A stretch of 33,054 bases of DNA from contig JAISLQ010000007.1 of NCBI GenBank assembly GCA_031290885.1, positions 1 through 33,054 on the forward strand, read 5' to 3'. A program made the translations under genes and the position numbers. Source of the DNA: Acidaminococcales bacterium (lineage in GTDB: Bacteria; Bacillota; Negativicutes; Acidaminococcales; JAISLQ01). How positions within the stretch are numbered: the stretch's first letter is position 1; every line of letters begins with the position of its first letter. The notes beneath the pieces are model-generated. The model saw nothing but the letters and a program-made list of their open reading frames with translations, did no database searches and had not been told where the DNA came from. This document shows, piece by piece, positions 1 to 9,504 of the stretch.

Positions 1-402
1 ATAGAAGAATTTTTCGCCGCCGCTGTTGTTCCTTGTCGCTAACCCTTCTTGGCCGGCGAACGCTTGCTTGATTTCCGGAAAATTTTTTTGATTGAAAGGT
101 GAAATATGCTTGTTGGAAGCGAAAATGACCGCTCCGCTTTCGTTTATTATCTCTATGTTCATATGCCTGGTCTGCTCCGAATTTGGCAGCAGCAGGGAAA
201 TCCACTTGTAGCGGTCGGATCCGTAATGGGAGTTGACGATGTGTTCGCTGTGCTTGGCGTAGTTAAAAAGCATGACAGTGAAATGTCTTTCGCTGTATTT
301 CCTGACCTCGTTCAACGCATAAAAACTGAAAATGGACAGGGTGAGGATAACCATGCCGAGAAGGGCGGCCATTATCTTGAACCTTATGCTTGTCTTATAC
401 AT
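1..402 (-). CDS. Membrane sensor protein, N-terminus only (probably sensor histidine kinase)
   Basis: The minus strand is open from an ATG at 402 to the window edge (134 codons), with a GGGAG ribosome site about 8 bases upstream. The product starts MYKTSIRFKIMAALLG, has one membrane segment at about residues 8-30, and then an extracytoplasmic stretch. That stretch contains IEIMNESGAVIFASN and later QAFAGQEGLATR. The GxEGxATR pattern near the end of a short extracytoplasmic PAS/Cache-like domain is typical of sensor histidine kinases such as PhoR/WalK relatives, but chemoreceptors and diguanylate cyclases can look alike here. The HAMP, kinase or other output domains lie beyond the window. It is transcribed divergently from the septum gene at 608. 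The sensor topology is seen; the kinase assignment is inference. Confidence 0.6.
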   Translation of the reverse strand, partial: MYKTSIRFKIMAALLGMVILTLSIFSFYALNEVRKYSERHFTVMLFNYAKHSEHIVNSHYGSDRYKWISLLLPNSEQTRHMNIEIINESGAVIFASNKHISPFNQKNFPEIKQAFAGQEGLATRNNSGGEKFFY

Positions 403-495
403 AAAAGGCACTCCCGGGGAATATTTTTGCGCATCGGCAATAAAAAGCTGTCCCAAGGCTGACAAAGGGCGAATTAAATGCTATACTTAACTATA

Positions 496-527
496 ATTAT
501 ATGCTTGTTAAAATGAAATTTTGTAAA
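496..527 (-). promoter_or_regulatory. Possible promoter of the sensor gene
   Basis: On the minus strand a perfect TATAAT (plus coordinates 496-501) lies about 94 bases ahead of the start at 402. A TTTACA (522-527) is upstream of it, but the 20-base spacer is too long for a good sigma-70 promoter, so the -35 assignment is weak. The surrounding 403-607 gap is AT-rich and holds nothing else I can name. Confidence 0.3.
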
Positions 528-607
528 AATTTGTTAATATCGGGCCACAAAAGCCAGTCCCCGCCCTAGAAAAAAGGCGCGCGGCAAAATTTATTTGCGG
601 TGGGTTT

Positions 608-883
608 ATGATAAAGCACAGAAAAATAAGTCTTTTTCGCTGCACTTTTATTGTTTTGCTGTGTTTTTTCGTTGTGCAGATTATTGAGCAGGAAATTAAG
701 ATTTATCATTTGAATAATGAAATAAACGCGACCAGGACAAAGGTTGCCGAATTGACGCGCCAATATGAAAAAATGCAGGAAGAGCAAAAAAGCGTCAACG
801 ACCCTTCTTATATAGAAAAAGTTGCCCGCGAACATTACAATATGGTAAAAAAAGAGGAAATGCCGGTATTGGTGAAAGAGTAG
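608..883 (+). CDS. Septum formation initiator, FtsB/DivIC family
   Basis: A 91-residue protein with the FtsB/DivIC layout: short basic cytoplasmic N-terminus (MIKHRKISLFR), one membrane helix at about residues 9-26, then a heptad-rich coiled coil (about 30-65) and a short tail. DPSYIEKVAREHYNMV matches the D-P-x-Y-I/L-E-x-x-A-R-x-x-x signature at the end of the coiled coil. Such proteins form a trimeric complex with FtsL/FtsQ-type partners at the division site and help activate septal wall synthesis. Position directly ahead of an S1-domain gene and tilS-hpt-ftsH is the Firmicute divIC neighbourhood. The ribosome site is weak (GGTGGG about 4 bases before ATG). Family is clear; DivIC versus FtsB naming is not decidable from sequence. 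Confidence 0.85.
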   Translation: MIKHRKISLFRCTFIVLLCFFVVQIIEQEIKIYHLNNEINATRTKVAELTRQYEKMQEEQKSVNDPSYIEKVAREHYNMVKKEEMPVLVKE

Positions 884-886
884 TTG

Positions 887-916
887 TTGACACGGAATAA
901 TTTGCAAGAGTATAAT
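887..916 (+). promoter_or_regulatory. Consensus sigma-70/A promoter ahead of the S1-domain gene
   Basis: Perfect TTGACA at 887-892 and perfect TATAAT at 911-916 with an 18-base spacer. The -35 begins four bases after the septum gene's stop. Predicted transcription start is near 923, giving a leader of about 40 bases before the ATG at 964. It should make the S1-domain gene independent of read-through from the septum gene. Confidence 0.8.
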
Positions 917-963
917 TATTATGGTTATAGAAGGAAGTTAAATTAGGAGGCCTGTCTGGGTAT

Positions 964-1401
964 ATGGCGATAGAAGCAGGTTCTGTCATTGAGGGAGTTA
1001 TCACGCGAATCACTAATTTCGGGGCTTTTGTTGAATTGCCTGAAAACAATGTGGGACTTGTCCATATTTCCGAGGTTTCCGACTTATATGTGCGTGACGT
1101 GCATGATTTTCTTAAAGAAAAGGAAAAAGTCAAAGTCAAAGTGCTTTCCGTTGACCCGCGCGGAAAGATAGGGTTGTCCATAAAACAGGCGTCGCCCGAA
1201 AACAAACAAAGAGCCGCTGGGGAAGCGCGTATAGCGGCAAAGCCGGCGGTGCGGCCGGCCGGGCGGCCGCCGGTTGCCGCAGCGTCTTTTGAGGACAAGA
1301 TATCGAGGTTCTTAAAAGACAGCGAGGATCGGCTGACTGACCTTAAAAAGAACACGGAAACAAAACGCGGCGGGCGCGGCGCTAACCGCCGCAGCGGCTG
1401 A
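964..1401 (+). CDS. S1-domain RNA-binding protein (YabR/GSP13-like)
   Basis: 145 residues. Residues 1-78 form an S1 (OB-fold) RNA-binding domain: GSVIEGVITRITNFGAFVEL, then GLVHISEVSD and the final KVLSVDPRGKIGLSIKQ. These elements match the S1 repeats of ribosomal protein S1, polynucleotide phosphorylase and YabR. Residues 80-145 are a low-complexity, Ala/Pro/Arg-rich linker with a short helix (FEDKISRFLKDSEDRL) and a basic Gly-Arg tail (GGRGANRRSG), likely an extra RNA-contacting tail. The gene lies between divIC/ftsB and tilS as in many Firmicutes. AGGAGG lies 13 bases before the ATG, longer than usual, but no better in-frame start exists. The precise role of YabR-like proteins is not settled; a link to the ribosome is likely. 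Confidence 0.85.
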   Translation: MAIEAGSVIEGVITRITNFGAFVELPENNVGLVHISEVSDLYVRDVHDFLKEKEKVKVKVLSVDPRGKIGLSIKQASPENKQRAAGEARIAAKPAVRPAGRPPVAAASFEDKISRFLKDSEDRLTDLKKNTETKRGGRGANRRSG

Positions 1402-1438
1402 CCCGCCGGCAGGCGCGCGCAGGCTGGGTGCCGGCGAA

Positions 1439-1466
1439 AGGGCATTTCCCGATGCTCTTTTTGTTT
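1439..1466 (+). terminator. Probable intrinsic terminator after the S1-domain gene
   Basis: A 7-bp stem (AGGGCAT at 1439-1445 with ATGCTCT at 1452-1458, one G-U pair) and a 6-base loop run straight into CTTTTTGTTTATTT. It is 37 bases after the stop codon at 1401 and fits a rho-independent terminator, leaving tilS to another start site or read-through. Confidence 0.5.
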
Positions 1467-1544
1467 ATTTGTTGAACGCGGTTGCAACCCCGCATTGGAC
1501 TGTCTGCCCAAAGGCAGCCCGTTTTATGCCGGAGAGGGGACTCC

Positions 1545-2969
1545 TTGGATTTGGACGGGGCGCTTGTCAATAAAGTAAAAAATTACATACAGAAACACAA
1601 TCTGCTTAAATACCGCGAAAAAGTGTTGGTTGCCTGTTCCGGCGGAATGGATTCCGTTTGTCTTGCGGAAATACTGTGCGTATTGTCGCGCCTTTTCAGT
1701 TGGCAGATTACAGTCGGGCATGTGAATCATCAAATCAGGGGAGAAGAAGCGCAGCAAGACGCTTTGTGGGTAAGTGATTTTTGCCGGCGGCGCGGCCTGC
1801 CTTTTGTTTTGGCCAAAGTAGACGTGCCGGCGTTTGCGGAAGAAAACGGCTGCTCGACAGAGGAAGCGGCGCGCATCTTGCGCTATCGAGCTTTGGATGG
1901 CATGGCGAAAGAACATGACTTGTCGGTTGTCGCCGTGGCGCACAACCAGGAAGACAACGCCGAAACCATCCTTATGAATATTTTGCGCGGCAGCGGCATC
2001 GAAGGGGCAAGCGGGATAAAAAACCGCCGCGGCAATGTTGTCAGGCCGCTCCTGTTCGTATCTAGGAAAGAAATAGAAGCGTTTTGCCGGCAAAACAACA
2101 TTGACTATCGGACGGACAGCAGCAACTCAGACAAGAAATATTTGCGCAACAAAGTGCGCCTGGAACTTTTGCCGATCCTCGGCGAATACAATCCTGAAGT
2201 AATTCCGGCTATTTGCCGTTTCGGCGGCATGCTCGCGCGCGACGCCGATTTTTTGGCCGGTTTGGCCAGGGAATGTTATCGGACAGAAGCGGTTTCTGTC
2301 CAAGACGGGGAAGTATCCCTTGCGAGCGGTAAATTGAAAAGCATGGATCCGGCCATTGTTTCCCGCGTACTGCTCATGGCGATCAAGGAATGTTTGCAGG
2401 AGAAACCGGATGCCTACATAAATTATAAACACATCGCAAAAGTGCAGGAGCTTTTAAGCGAAAGCAGGACAGGCGCCGTGCTGGAGTTGCCGGGCGGACT
2501 GAAGGTAAAAAAAGATTACGCCGCATTGCAGCTCTCGGCCGCCAATCTGCAGGAGAAAAAGGCGGCGCTTTCCGGCGAATATTTCCTGCCCGTGCCCGGA
2601 CGGGTAGTATTGCCGGATAAACGGATAGTGCGTGCCTCGATTTTTCGCGGTGAAAAGCCAAGGGCAATCGATGCCCGCAAAGCGGCCTTTCCGGCTGCCG
2701 TGGCCGATAAAGGGCTTGTTGTCAGGGCAAGGGCGCCCGGGGACGTGTTTTTGCCGCCAGGCATGAACGGCAGCAAGCGCAAACTCAAAGAATTTCTTAT
2801 TGACAGCAAAATACCGCTGGCGGAAAGAGACAATATACCTTTGGTAGTCGATGGCGCCGGTATATTGTGGATTGCCGGCGTGCGCGGCGCTTACCGCGAA
2901 GAATCCGGTTCGGTTGACAAATGGATTTATCTTGAACTGATCGAAAAGGAGTACATAAATGGATCTTGA
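1545..2969 (+). CDS. tilS: tRNA(Ile)-lysidine synthetase
   Basis: TilS joins lysine to C34 of the CAU anticodon of a minor tRNA-Ile so that it reads AUA. The N-terminal PP-loop ATP pyrophosphatase motif SGGMDS is at residues 32-37, followed by GHVNHQIRGEEA and a HNQEDNAETILMNILRGSG segment, both TilS hallmarks. The remaining C-terminal half is the tRNA-binding part (KLKEFLIDSKIPLAERDNIPLV). I chose the TTG at 1545 because GGAGAGGGG (1531-1539) sits 5 bases upstream and known TilS proteins begin close to this point; the frame is open further up to 1482 without a good ribosome site. 474 residues is normal. The 3' end overlaps hpt by 11 bases, so the two are translationally coupled. Many AUA codons in neighbouring genes fit its need. 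Confidence 0.95.
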   Translation: MDLDGALVNKVKNYIQKHNLLKYREKVLVACSGGMDSVCLAEILCVLSRLFSWQITVGHVNHQIRGEEAQQDALWVSDFCRRRGLPFVLAKVDVPAFAEENGCSTEEAARILRYRALDGMAKEHDLSVVAVAHNQEDNAETILMNILRGSGIEGASGIKNRRGNVVRPLLFVSRKEIEAFCRQNNIDYRTDSSNSDKKYLRNKVRLELLPILGEYNPEVIPAICRFGGMLARDADFLAGLARECYRTEAVSVQDGEVSLASGKLKSMDPAIVSRVLLMAIKECLQEKPDAYINYKHIAKVQELLSESRTGAVLELPGGLKVKKDYAALQLSAANLQEKKAALSGEYFLPVPGRVVLPDKRIVRASIFRGEKPRAIDARKAAFPAAVADKGLVVRARAPGDVFLPPGMNGSKRKLKEFLIDSKIPLAERDNIPLVVDGAGILWIAGVRGAYREESGSVDKWIYLELIEKEYINGS

Positions 2970-3507
2970 ACAGGACATTGAACGCATATTTGCCGATGCC
3001 GGCAGGATAAAGGAACGGGTAGGGCAGTTGGGCGAGGAGATAACGCGCGACTATGCCGGGCAGGAAATAACAATGATCGGCCTTTTGACCGGCGCGGTAA
3101 CTTTTATGGCCGATCTGGCGCGGCAAATACGTTTGCCGGTCTATTATGATTTTATGTCCGTGTCCTCTTACGGCGGGTCGTCCATGTCCAGCGGACGGAT
3201 AACCGTGAAAAAAGACGTGGGCGGCGATATGGCCGGCCGCCACATTATTTTGGTGGACGACATCGCGGATACTGGATTGACGCTCAATTACACAGCCGCC
3301 AAGCTGTCCGGGTTGGGCCCGGCCAGCTTAAAAATCTGCGCCTTCCTTGACAAGCCCGCGCGCCGCGAAACTGCCCTGACAGTTGATTACACGGGTTTTG
3401 TCGCGCCGGATGAATTTCTCGTTGGCTATGGGCTGGACTACGCGCAAAAATACCGCAACCTTCCCTATGTCGGCATATTGAAAAAAAGCGTATACAGTAA
3501 AACTTGA
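2959..3507 (+). CDS. hpt: Hypoxanthine phosphoribosyltransferase
   Basis: 182 residues, the usual length. Purine salvage: hypoxanthine (and guanine) plus PRPP to IMP/GMP. The PRPP-binding motif is seen as IILVDDIADTGLTL, with SVSSYGGSSMSSG upstream forming the flexible loop and FLVGYGLDYAQKYRNLPYVG forming the purine-specific C-terminal region. AAAGGAG lies 6 bases before the ATG. The start lies inside the end of tilS, and tilS-hpt-ftsH is the conserved Firmicute order. A cytoplasmic enzyme; nothing odd seen. Confidence 0.95.
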   Translation: MDLEQDIERIFADAGRIKERVGQLGEEITRDYAGQEITMIGLLTGAVTFMADLARQIRLPVYYDFMSVSSYGGSSMSSGRITVKKDVGGDMAGRHIILVDDIADTGLTLNYTAAKLSGLGPASLKICAFLDKPARRETALTVDYTGFVAPDEFLVGYGLDYAQKYRNLPYVGILKKSVYSKT

Positions 3508-3575
3508 ACTGTTTCCTTGCCGCCGCGTTTTTGGCGGGTGCCGGTTAATTGGCGGTAAAGTATATTAAATACCGC

Positions 3576-3607
3576 TTGCCCTTGCCGCCAACATATTGTA
3601 TTATAAT
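3576..3607 (+). promoter_or_regulatory. Probable promoter of ftsH
   Basis: TTGCCC at 3576-3581, a 17-base spacer, and TATTAT at 3599-3604 that overlaps a perfect TATAAT at 3602-3607. It lies about 70 bases before the chosen ftsH start. An inverted repeat GCGGTA...TACCGC sits just upstream of the -35. No CtsR- or CIRCE-like repeat was seen. Confidence 0.6.
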
Positions 3608-3675
3608 ATTCAAGCGTGCGGTTGATGATTTGATTGTTGCCGTTGGCTTTCACTGCCGGAGGGAGGATTGTATTT

Positions 3676-5598
<1,923 letters not shown>

Positions 5599-5605
5599 CA
5601 ATTTT

Positions 5606-5653
5606 CCACCCTAAAAAATAGCGACGGACAGCCGTCGCTATTTTTTAGGGTGG
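5606..5653. terminator. 22-bp perfect hairpin, bidirectional-type terminator after ftsH
   Basis: Left arm 5606-5627, 4-base loop 5628-5631 (ACAG), right arm 5632-5653, with no mismatch. The arms contain CCACCC, an AAAAAA tract and GCGACGG on the left and their complements on the right. The internal T6 tract at the end of the GC-rich inner stem gives the classic intrinsic-terminator form for plus-strand transcripts, and the A6 tract does the same on the other strand. It lies 8 bases after the ftsH stop and 23 bases before birA. Confidence 0.85.
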
Positions 5654-5675
5654 CATCGGGGGTTCAGAGGCAAAA

Positions 5676-6668
5676 ATGCGGGATGCCATCATAAACATTT
5701 TACGCGAACATATCGGGACTCCGCTGTCGGGGGAAAAAATATCGAAAAAACTGTTGGTTTCGCGGACGGCTGTATGGAAACACATCCAGAGGCTGAAACA
5801 AGCCGGCTACGACATTCAGGCCGTCAATAAAAAAGGCTATATCCTCTATTCCCCGCCCGACCTCGTCCTGCCGGGGGAGATAGCCGCCTGTTTGGACACG
5901 CGTTGGCTGGGGCGAAGGATCATCTACCGCACTTCGGTAAAATCCACCAACAATGTCGCCAAGCAAGAGGCGCTTGACGGTTGCCCGCACGGGACGCTCG
6001 TCGTCGCGGAAGAACAGACAGGCGGCCGCGGCCGCCTTGCCAGGGGCTGGTTTTCGCCTTTGCACAGGGGACTTTGGTTTTCCGCCGTATTGCGCCCGCC
6101 CTTTCTGCCGCAAGAAGCGCCGAAGCTAACCTTGCTTATGGCGGTAGTTTTGGCGGAGGCGCTGGCCATTTATCCGGGAGTGCAAGCGAGCATAAAATGG
6201 CCGAACGATATTTTGCTGCAAGGAAAGAAAATTTGCGGCATACTGACGGAAATGAGCGCCGAGATGGAAGCGATCAATTATGTGGTCATAGGGGCGGGCA
6301 TAAACACCGATATACCGGAGGATGTTTTGCCCGGCGACCTGAAAGGCAAGGCCGGCTCGCTGAATGATTTCGCCGCCGCGCCGGTCAAGCGGGCGCGCCT
6401 TCTGGCCAATGTGCTTGGCACGCTGGAGAAAACATATGACGAGACGGTAAAGGGCGGCTTTGTCCCGGCGCTGAAACGGTGGCGCGAATATTCCGCAACC
6501 TTGGGGCGCAAAGTGCGCGTAGACGCGCCGGACGGATCCTTTGCCGGCGAAGCCGTGGATATTGATGAAACCGGAGCGCTGCTGGTGCTTCGCGATTCCG
6601 GCAAGTTGGAAAAAGTCCTCGCAGGCGATGTCTCTGTCCGTATGGCCGGGAGCGGAGGCTATGTTTAA
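5676..6668 (+). CDS. birA: Bifunctional biotin repressor / biotin-protein ligase
   Basis: 330 residues. Residues 1-60 are a winged-helix DNA-binding domain (GEKISKKLLVSRTAVWKHIQRLKQAGYDI), so this is the two-function, group II type. The ligase core has the ATP/biotin loop GGRGRLARGWFSP (from 116) and KWPNDILLQGKKICGILTE (from about 174). The C-terminal SH3-like domain is residues 275-325. It makes biotinyl-AMP, biotinylates carboxylase/decarboxylase carrier domains and, when carriers are saturated, represses biotin genes. The ribosome site is modest (AGAGG). Its 3' end is 53 bases before coaX, the usual Firmicute pairing. No biotin operator was recognised inside this window. Confidence 0.95.
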   Translation: MRDAIINILREHIGTPLSGEKISKKLLVSRTAVWKHIQRLKQAGYDIQAVNKKGYILYSPPDLVLPGEIAACLDTRWLGRRIIYRTSVKSTNNVAKQEALDGCPHGTLVVAEEQTGGRGRLARGWFSPLHRGLWFSAVLRPPFLPQEAPKLTLLMAVVLAEALAIYPGVQASIKWPNDILLQGKKICGILTEMSAEMEAINYVVIGAGINTDIPEDVLPGDLKGKAGSLNDFAAAPVKRARLLANVLGTLEKTYDETVKGGFVPALKRWREYSATLGRKVRVDAPDGSFAGEAVDIDETGALLVLRDSGKLEKVLAGDVSVRMAGSGGYV

Positions 6669-6721
6669 CGCGCCTGCGATGGCAATATTGACATTATTGA
6701 TACGAGGGGGCAAGCAATAAA

Positions 6722-7573
6722 ATGCTGTTGGTGTTGGATGTCGGCAATACCAATATCGTCGCCGGCATTTATGACGAGGAAACGCTTGTGGTGCACTGGC
6801 GCGTCTCCAGCGACCGGAACAAGACGGCCGACGAATACGGCATACTGATCGGGAACCTCTTCGCGCACAGCCGTATAGACATGGAAGCGATACGCGACAT
6901 AGTCATCTCCACCGTTGTGCCGCCTTTGACGGTGCCGCTCGTTCGCATGTGCCAGCGGTATTTTAATGTCAAGCCGCTCATCGTCGGCCCCGGCGTAAAA
7001 ACCGGTATAGCCATTAAGTATGAAAACCCGCGCGAAGTCGGCGCCGACCGTATCGTCAACGCCGTGGCCGCCTATGAAAAATACCGGGATTTTGCGCCCA
7101 TTATTGTCATAGACATGGGCACGGCCACGACCTTTTGCGTGATCAACGGAAAAGGCGAATATTTGGGCGGCGCGATCGCGCCCGGCATAGGAATTTCCAC
7201 GGACGCCCTCTTTCAGCGCGCGGCCAAATTGCCGAGGATCGAATTGCGCAAGCCCCGGACGGTTATCTGCCGCAATACAGTACGCAGCATGCAGGCCGGC
7301 ATCATTTACGGCTATGTCGGGCTGATCGAAGGCATAATAAAAAGGATGAAAGAAGAACTTGGCCAATCTGCCCACGTCATAGCCACCGGCGGTTTAGCCG
7401 CGCTGATGGCTTCCGAAGCTTCGGCCATTAATTCTCTGGAACCGTTTTTGACCCTTGACGGGCTCAGGATCATCCATAAACGCAACTTGCCGGCGCCAGA
7501 GGTAAATCATGCAGATAAACAAACTGACCATAGAACCGCCGATCGTTTTGGCGCCGATGGCGGGCATAACTGA
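6722..7573 (+). CDS. coaX: Type III pantothenate kinase
   Basis: First step of coenzyme A synthesis; type III enzymes of the ASKHA fold need a monovalent cation and are not inhibited by CoA. Residues 1-11 give [11 protein letters not shown] (phosphate-1 loop), followed by [12 protein letters not shown] and the DMGTATT motif at 131-137, then [11 protein letters not shown] and a C-terminal TGGLAAL. GGGGGC lies about 10 bases before ATG. At 283 residues it is about 25 longer than the family norm. The extra tail (after RNLPAPEV) is read from the first 65 bases of dusB in another frame and is unlike any CoaX C-terminus. Family identity is certain; the tail is a product of the overlap. Confidence 0.95.
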   Translation: MLLVLDVGNTNIVAGIYDEETLVVHWRVSSDRNKTADEYGILIGNLFAHSRIDMEAIRDIVISTVVPPLTVPLVRMCQRYFNVKPLIVGPGVKTGIAIKYENPREVGADRIVNAVAAYEKYRDFAPIIVIDMGTATTFCVINGKGEYLGGAIAPGIGISTDALFQRAAKLPRIELRKPRTVICRNTVRSMQAGIIYGYVGLIEGIIKRMKEELGQSAHVIATGGLAALMASEASAINSLEPFLTLDGLRIIHKRNLPAPEVNHADKQTDHRTADRFGADGGHN

Positions 7574-8546
7574 TCAACCGTTCCGGCGGCTGGCCAAGGA
7601 AAAGGGCTGCGGCCTTTTGGTGTCGGAGATGGTCAGCGCCAAGGGGCTTTTATATAGCAACAAAAACACTTTGGCCCTAATGCGGTTTGAACAGGCGGAA
7701 AGGCCGTTCGCCGTGCAGCTTTTCGGCCGCGACCCGGAGGAAATGGCTTTGGCCGCCAAACGCGCGGCTGATCTTTCGCCCGACATAATCGACGTCAATA
7801 TGGGCTGCCCGGCGGCCAAAGTAGTAAAAAACGGCGAGGGCGCGGCACTTTTACGGGAACCGGCGCTTGTTTACGAGATAGTCGCCCGGATGGCCGATAG
7901 CGTAAATATACCGGTAACGGTGAAAATACGCTCTGGTTGGGACGAACATGCGGTGAACGCGCCGGAAATCGCTTTTTTGGCCGAGAAAGCCGGCGCATTG
8001 GCCATAACCGTTCACGCCCGGACGCGTTCCCAATTTTACGCCGGCGCGGCCGACTGGCAGGTGATAAAGGCGACCGTTGGCGCGGTTGGCATACCCGTCA
8101 TCGGTAACGGCGACATAAAAGCCGCTGCGGACGCCAAGCGGATGTTTGCCGAAACCGGCTGCGCGGCGGTTATGATCGGGCGGGCGGCAGCGGGCAACCC
8201 TTGGCTGTTTGCCGAAATCGCCGCTTGCCTGCGGGGAGATCCTTTGCCGCCCCCGCCGGGCGCGCCGGAAAAATTCGCGCTCATGGCGCGGCATTTGGAG
8301 CTTTTGATTGAACACAAAGGGGAAACCGTGGCGCTTAAAGAAATGCGCCGGCATGCCGGCGATTACATCAAGGGGCTGCCCTTTGCGGCGGAATGTCGCA
8401 AGCTGTTCGGCCAAGTTTGTACGCGGCGGGAATTTTGCCGCGCGCTGCGCGCTTACGAAGGCAGGCTGCTCCGGCGCGGCGCCTGTGCAGGCGGAGCGGA
8501 GATTGAAAAGGCGGCGGGCGAAAATAATTTACTTGTTGACAATTAG
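7509..8546 (+). CDS. dusB: tRNA-dihydrouridine synthase, DusB type
   Basis: FMN-dependent reduction of uridines in the tRNA D-loop. The TIM barrel is visible as [21 protein letters not shown], then [22 protein letters not shown] (the catalytic Cys follows G-C-P), [31 protein letters not shown] and [13 protein letters not shown]. The C-terminal helical domain ends near residue 320 ([13 protein letters not shown]). 345 residues is typical. AGAGGT lies 6 bases before the ATG. It overlaps the end of coaX by 65 bases. The -35 box of the next transcription unit is inside its last codons. Confidence 0.95.
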   Translation: MQINKLTIEPPIVLAPMAGITDQPFRRLAKEKGCGLLVSEMVSAKGLLYSNKNTLALMRFEQAERPFAVQLFGRDPEEMALAAKRAADLSPDIIDVNMGCPAAKVVKNGEGAALLREPALVYEIVARMADSVNIPVTVKIRSGWDEHAVNAPEIAFLAEKAGALAITVHARTRSQFYAGAADWQVIKATVGAVGIPVIGNGDIKAAADAKRMFAETGCAAVMIGRAAAGNPWLFAEIAACLRGDPLPPPPGAPEKFALMARHLELLIEHKGETVALKEMRRHAGDYIKGLPFAAECRKLFGQVCTRREFCRALRAYEGRLLRRGACAGGAEIEKAAGENNLLVDN

Positions 8547-8564
8547 CGTTAATGCTGTCATAAT
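8536..8564 (+). promoter_or_regulatory. Promoter of the ilv-leu operon
   Basis: Perfect TTGACA at 8536-8541, a 17-base spacer and CATAAT (5 of 6) at 8559-8564. The -35 and first spacer bases lie within the last codons of dusB (stop at 8544-8546). Expected transcript start near 8571, directly ahead of the T-box leader. Confidence 0.8.
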
Positions 8565-8570
8565 ATTAAA

Positions 8571-8867
8571 CAATTAAGACAATATGCCAATAAATGTGAT
8601 GACCAGGAAAAAAGCTGCGGGCAGGCCGGTTTAGAGAGTTGGCGGTTGGTGCGAGCCAAGACGGTTCCGTCAGGGGGTCGGGAGACTTTCGGTAGTGAAT
8701 ACTTCGCCTGGGAACATCTTGCCTGAAAATTTGTAGGGCAAGGCGTCGGCGGACGTTACCCGCGGCCGGATGAGAACAGCATTAGTTCGGTGCAGAGCAA
8801 AAAATAGGGTGGTATCGCGTTTTTGCGCCCCTATCCGCAGATTCGGCGGATAGGGGCTTTAGGTTTT
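8571..8867 (+). promoter_or_regulatory. T-box leader (tRNA-sensing riboswitch) of the ilv-leu operon
   Basis: Stem I elements AGAGAG and GGTTGGTG are at about 8633-8651. A stem III-like hairpin TTGCC...GGGCAA follows near 8719-8742, then GCGG...CGTTA. The T-box itself is AGGGTGGTATCGCG at 8806-8819; the family consensus is AGGGTGGNACCGCG, so one base differs. Its UGGU can pair with the ACCA end of uncharged tRNA with discriminator A. The terminator is an 11-bp stem (8827-8837 with 8847-8857) followed by TTTAGGTTTT. Uncharged tRNA should stabilise the antiterminator and let ilvN and the rest be transcribed. The specifier codon could not be read with certainty: CTT (Leu, 8702-8704) is the better placed candidate. 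Confidence 0.9.
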
Positions 8868-8881
8868 CAGGGGGGATGGCA

Positions 8882-9433
8882 ATGAAAAAGGTTTTGTCAA
8901 TAGTGGTAAGGAACCAACCGGGGGTGCTTATGCGCGTGGCCGGCATGTTTTCCCGGCGCGGGTTCAATATCGACAGCCTGGCCGTCGGCATGACGCAAAA
9001 CAAAAAATTTTCGCGCATGACGGTAACCGTGGACAACGACGACGCGACGGTGGAGCAGATCATGAAACAGCTTGTTAAATTAGTCGAGGTGGAAGACGTG
9101 CGCCTTTTGCCTGATGAAACAAAAATGTCAAGAGGGATGGCGCTTGTCAAAGTGGCGGCAGGCAGCAACCGCATGGAAATATTAAAGCTGGCCGAGGTGT
9201 TTCGCGTCAGCGTCATAGATATCGGCGCCGAAGCCGTTATATTCGAGGTAACAGGCGTTGAGCGCAAAATCAAGGCTTTTGTGGATATAATGGCGCCTTA
9301 CGGCATACTCGAAATGGTGCAGACGGGCGTCATCGCCCTTGAGCGGGGGGACAAATGCATGAGTTTCGGCAAGGCTTCCAGATATAACTGGCCGGATGAG
9401 GATGTGGGGGAAAATACCTGCATGGTGATCTGA
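8882..9433 (+). CDS. ilvN: Acetolactate synthase, regulatory small subunit
   Basis: 183 residues. N-terminal ACT domain (VLSIVVRNQPGVLMRVAGMFSRRGFNIDSLAVG), then the conserved C-terminal domain of AHAS small subunits (VDIMAPYGILEMVQTGVIALERG). It binds the large subunit and mediates valine/isoleucine feedback. Two ATGs are in frame: the first (8876) abuts AGGGGGG with no spacing, whereas 8882 has it 6 bases upstream, so I use 8882. It is the first gene behind the T-box. Its catalytic partner ilvB is eight genes and about 7 kb away, at the other end of the operon. The short tail after ALERGDK (KASRYNWPDEDVGENTCMVI) is not family-typical. Some annotations call this gene ilvH. Confidence 0.95.
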   Translation: MKKVLSIVVRNQPGVLMRVAGMFSRRGFNIDSLAVGMTQNKKFSRMTVTVDNDDATVEQIMKQLVKLVEVEDVRLLPDETKMSRGMALVKVAAGSNRMEILKLAEVFRVSVIDIGAEAVIFEVTGVERKIKAFVDIMAPYGILEMVQTGVIALERGDKCMSFGKASRYNWPDEDVGENTCMVI

Positions 9434-9504
9434 CGGCCGTTTTTCAATTGGATGTTCCCTGAAAATAAAATCTACAGATAATTTACTTTAAAGGAGAGGT
9501 AAAA

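Noticed and set aside
106-462. A 118-codon plus-strand open frame at the left edge
   Set aside because: The opposite strand encodes a typical membrane sensor N-terminus with a ribosome site; the plus frame has no similarity to anything known.
1439-1544. Possible tRNA in the S1-gene/tilS gap (tRNAs sit here in some Firmicutes)
   Set aside because: No acceptor stem, T-loop (GTTCRA) or cloverleaf could be assembled; only a terminator-like hairpin and a small CTGCC/GGCAG hairpin were seen.
8716-8718. ATC as an isoleucine specifier codon in the T-box
   Set aside because: It lies beyond the apparent lower strand of stem I (GCCTG) and next to stem III, so it is probably outside the specifier loop; left open.
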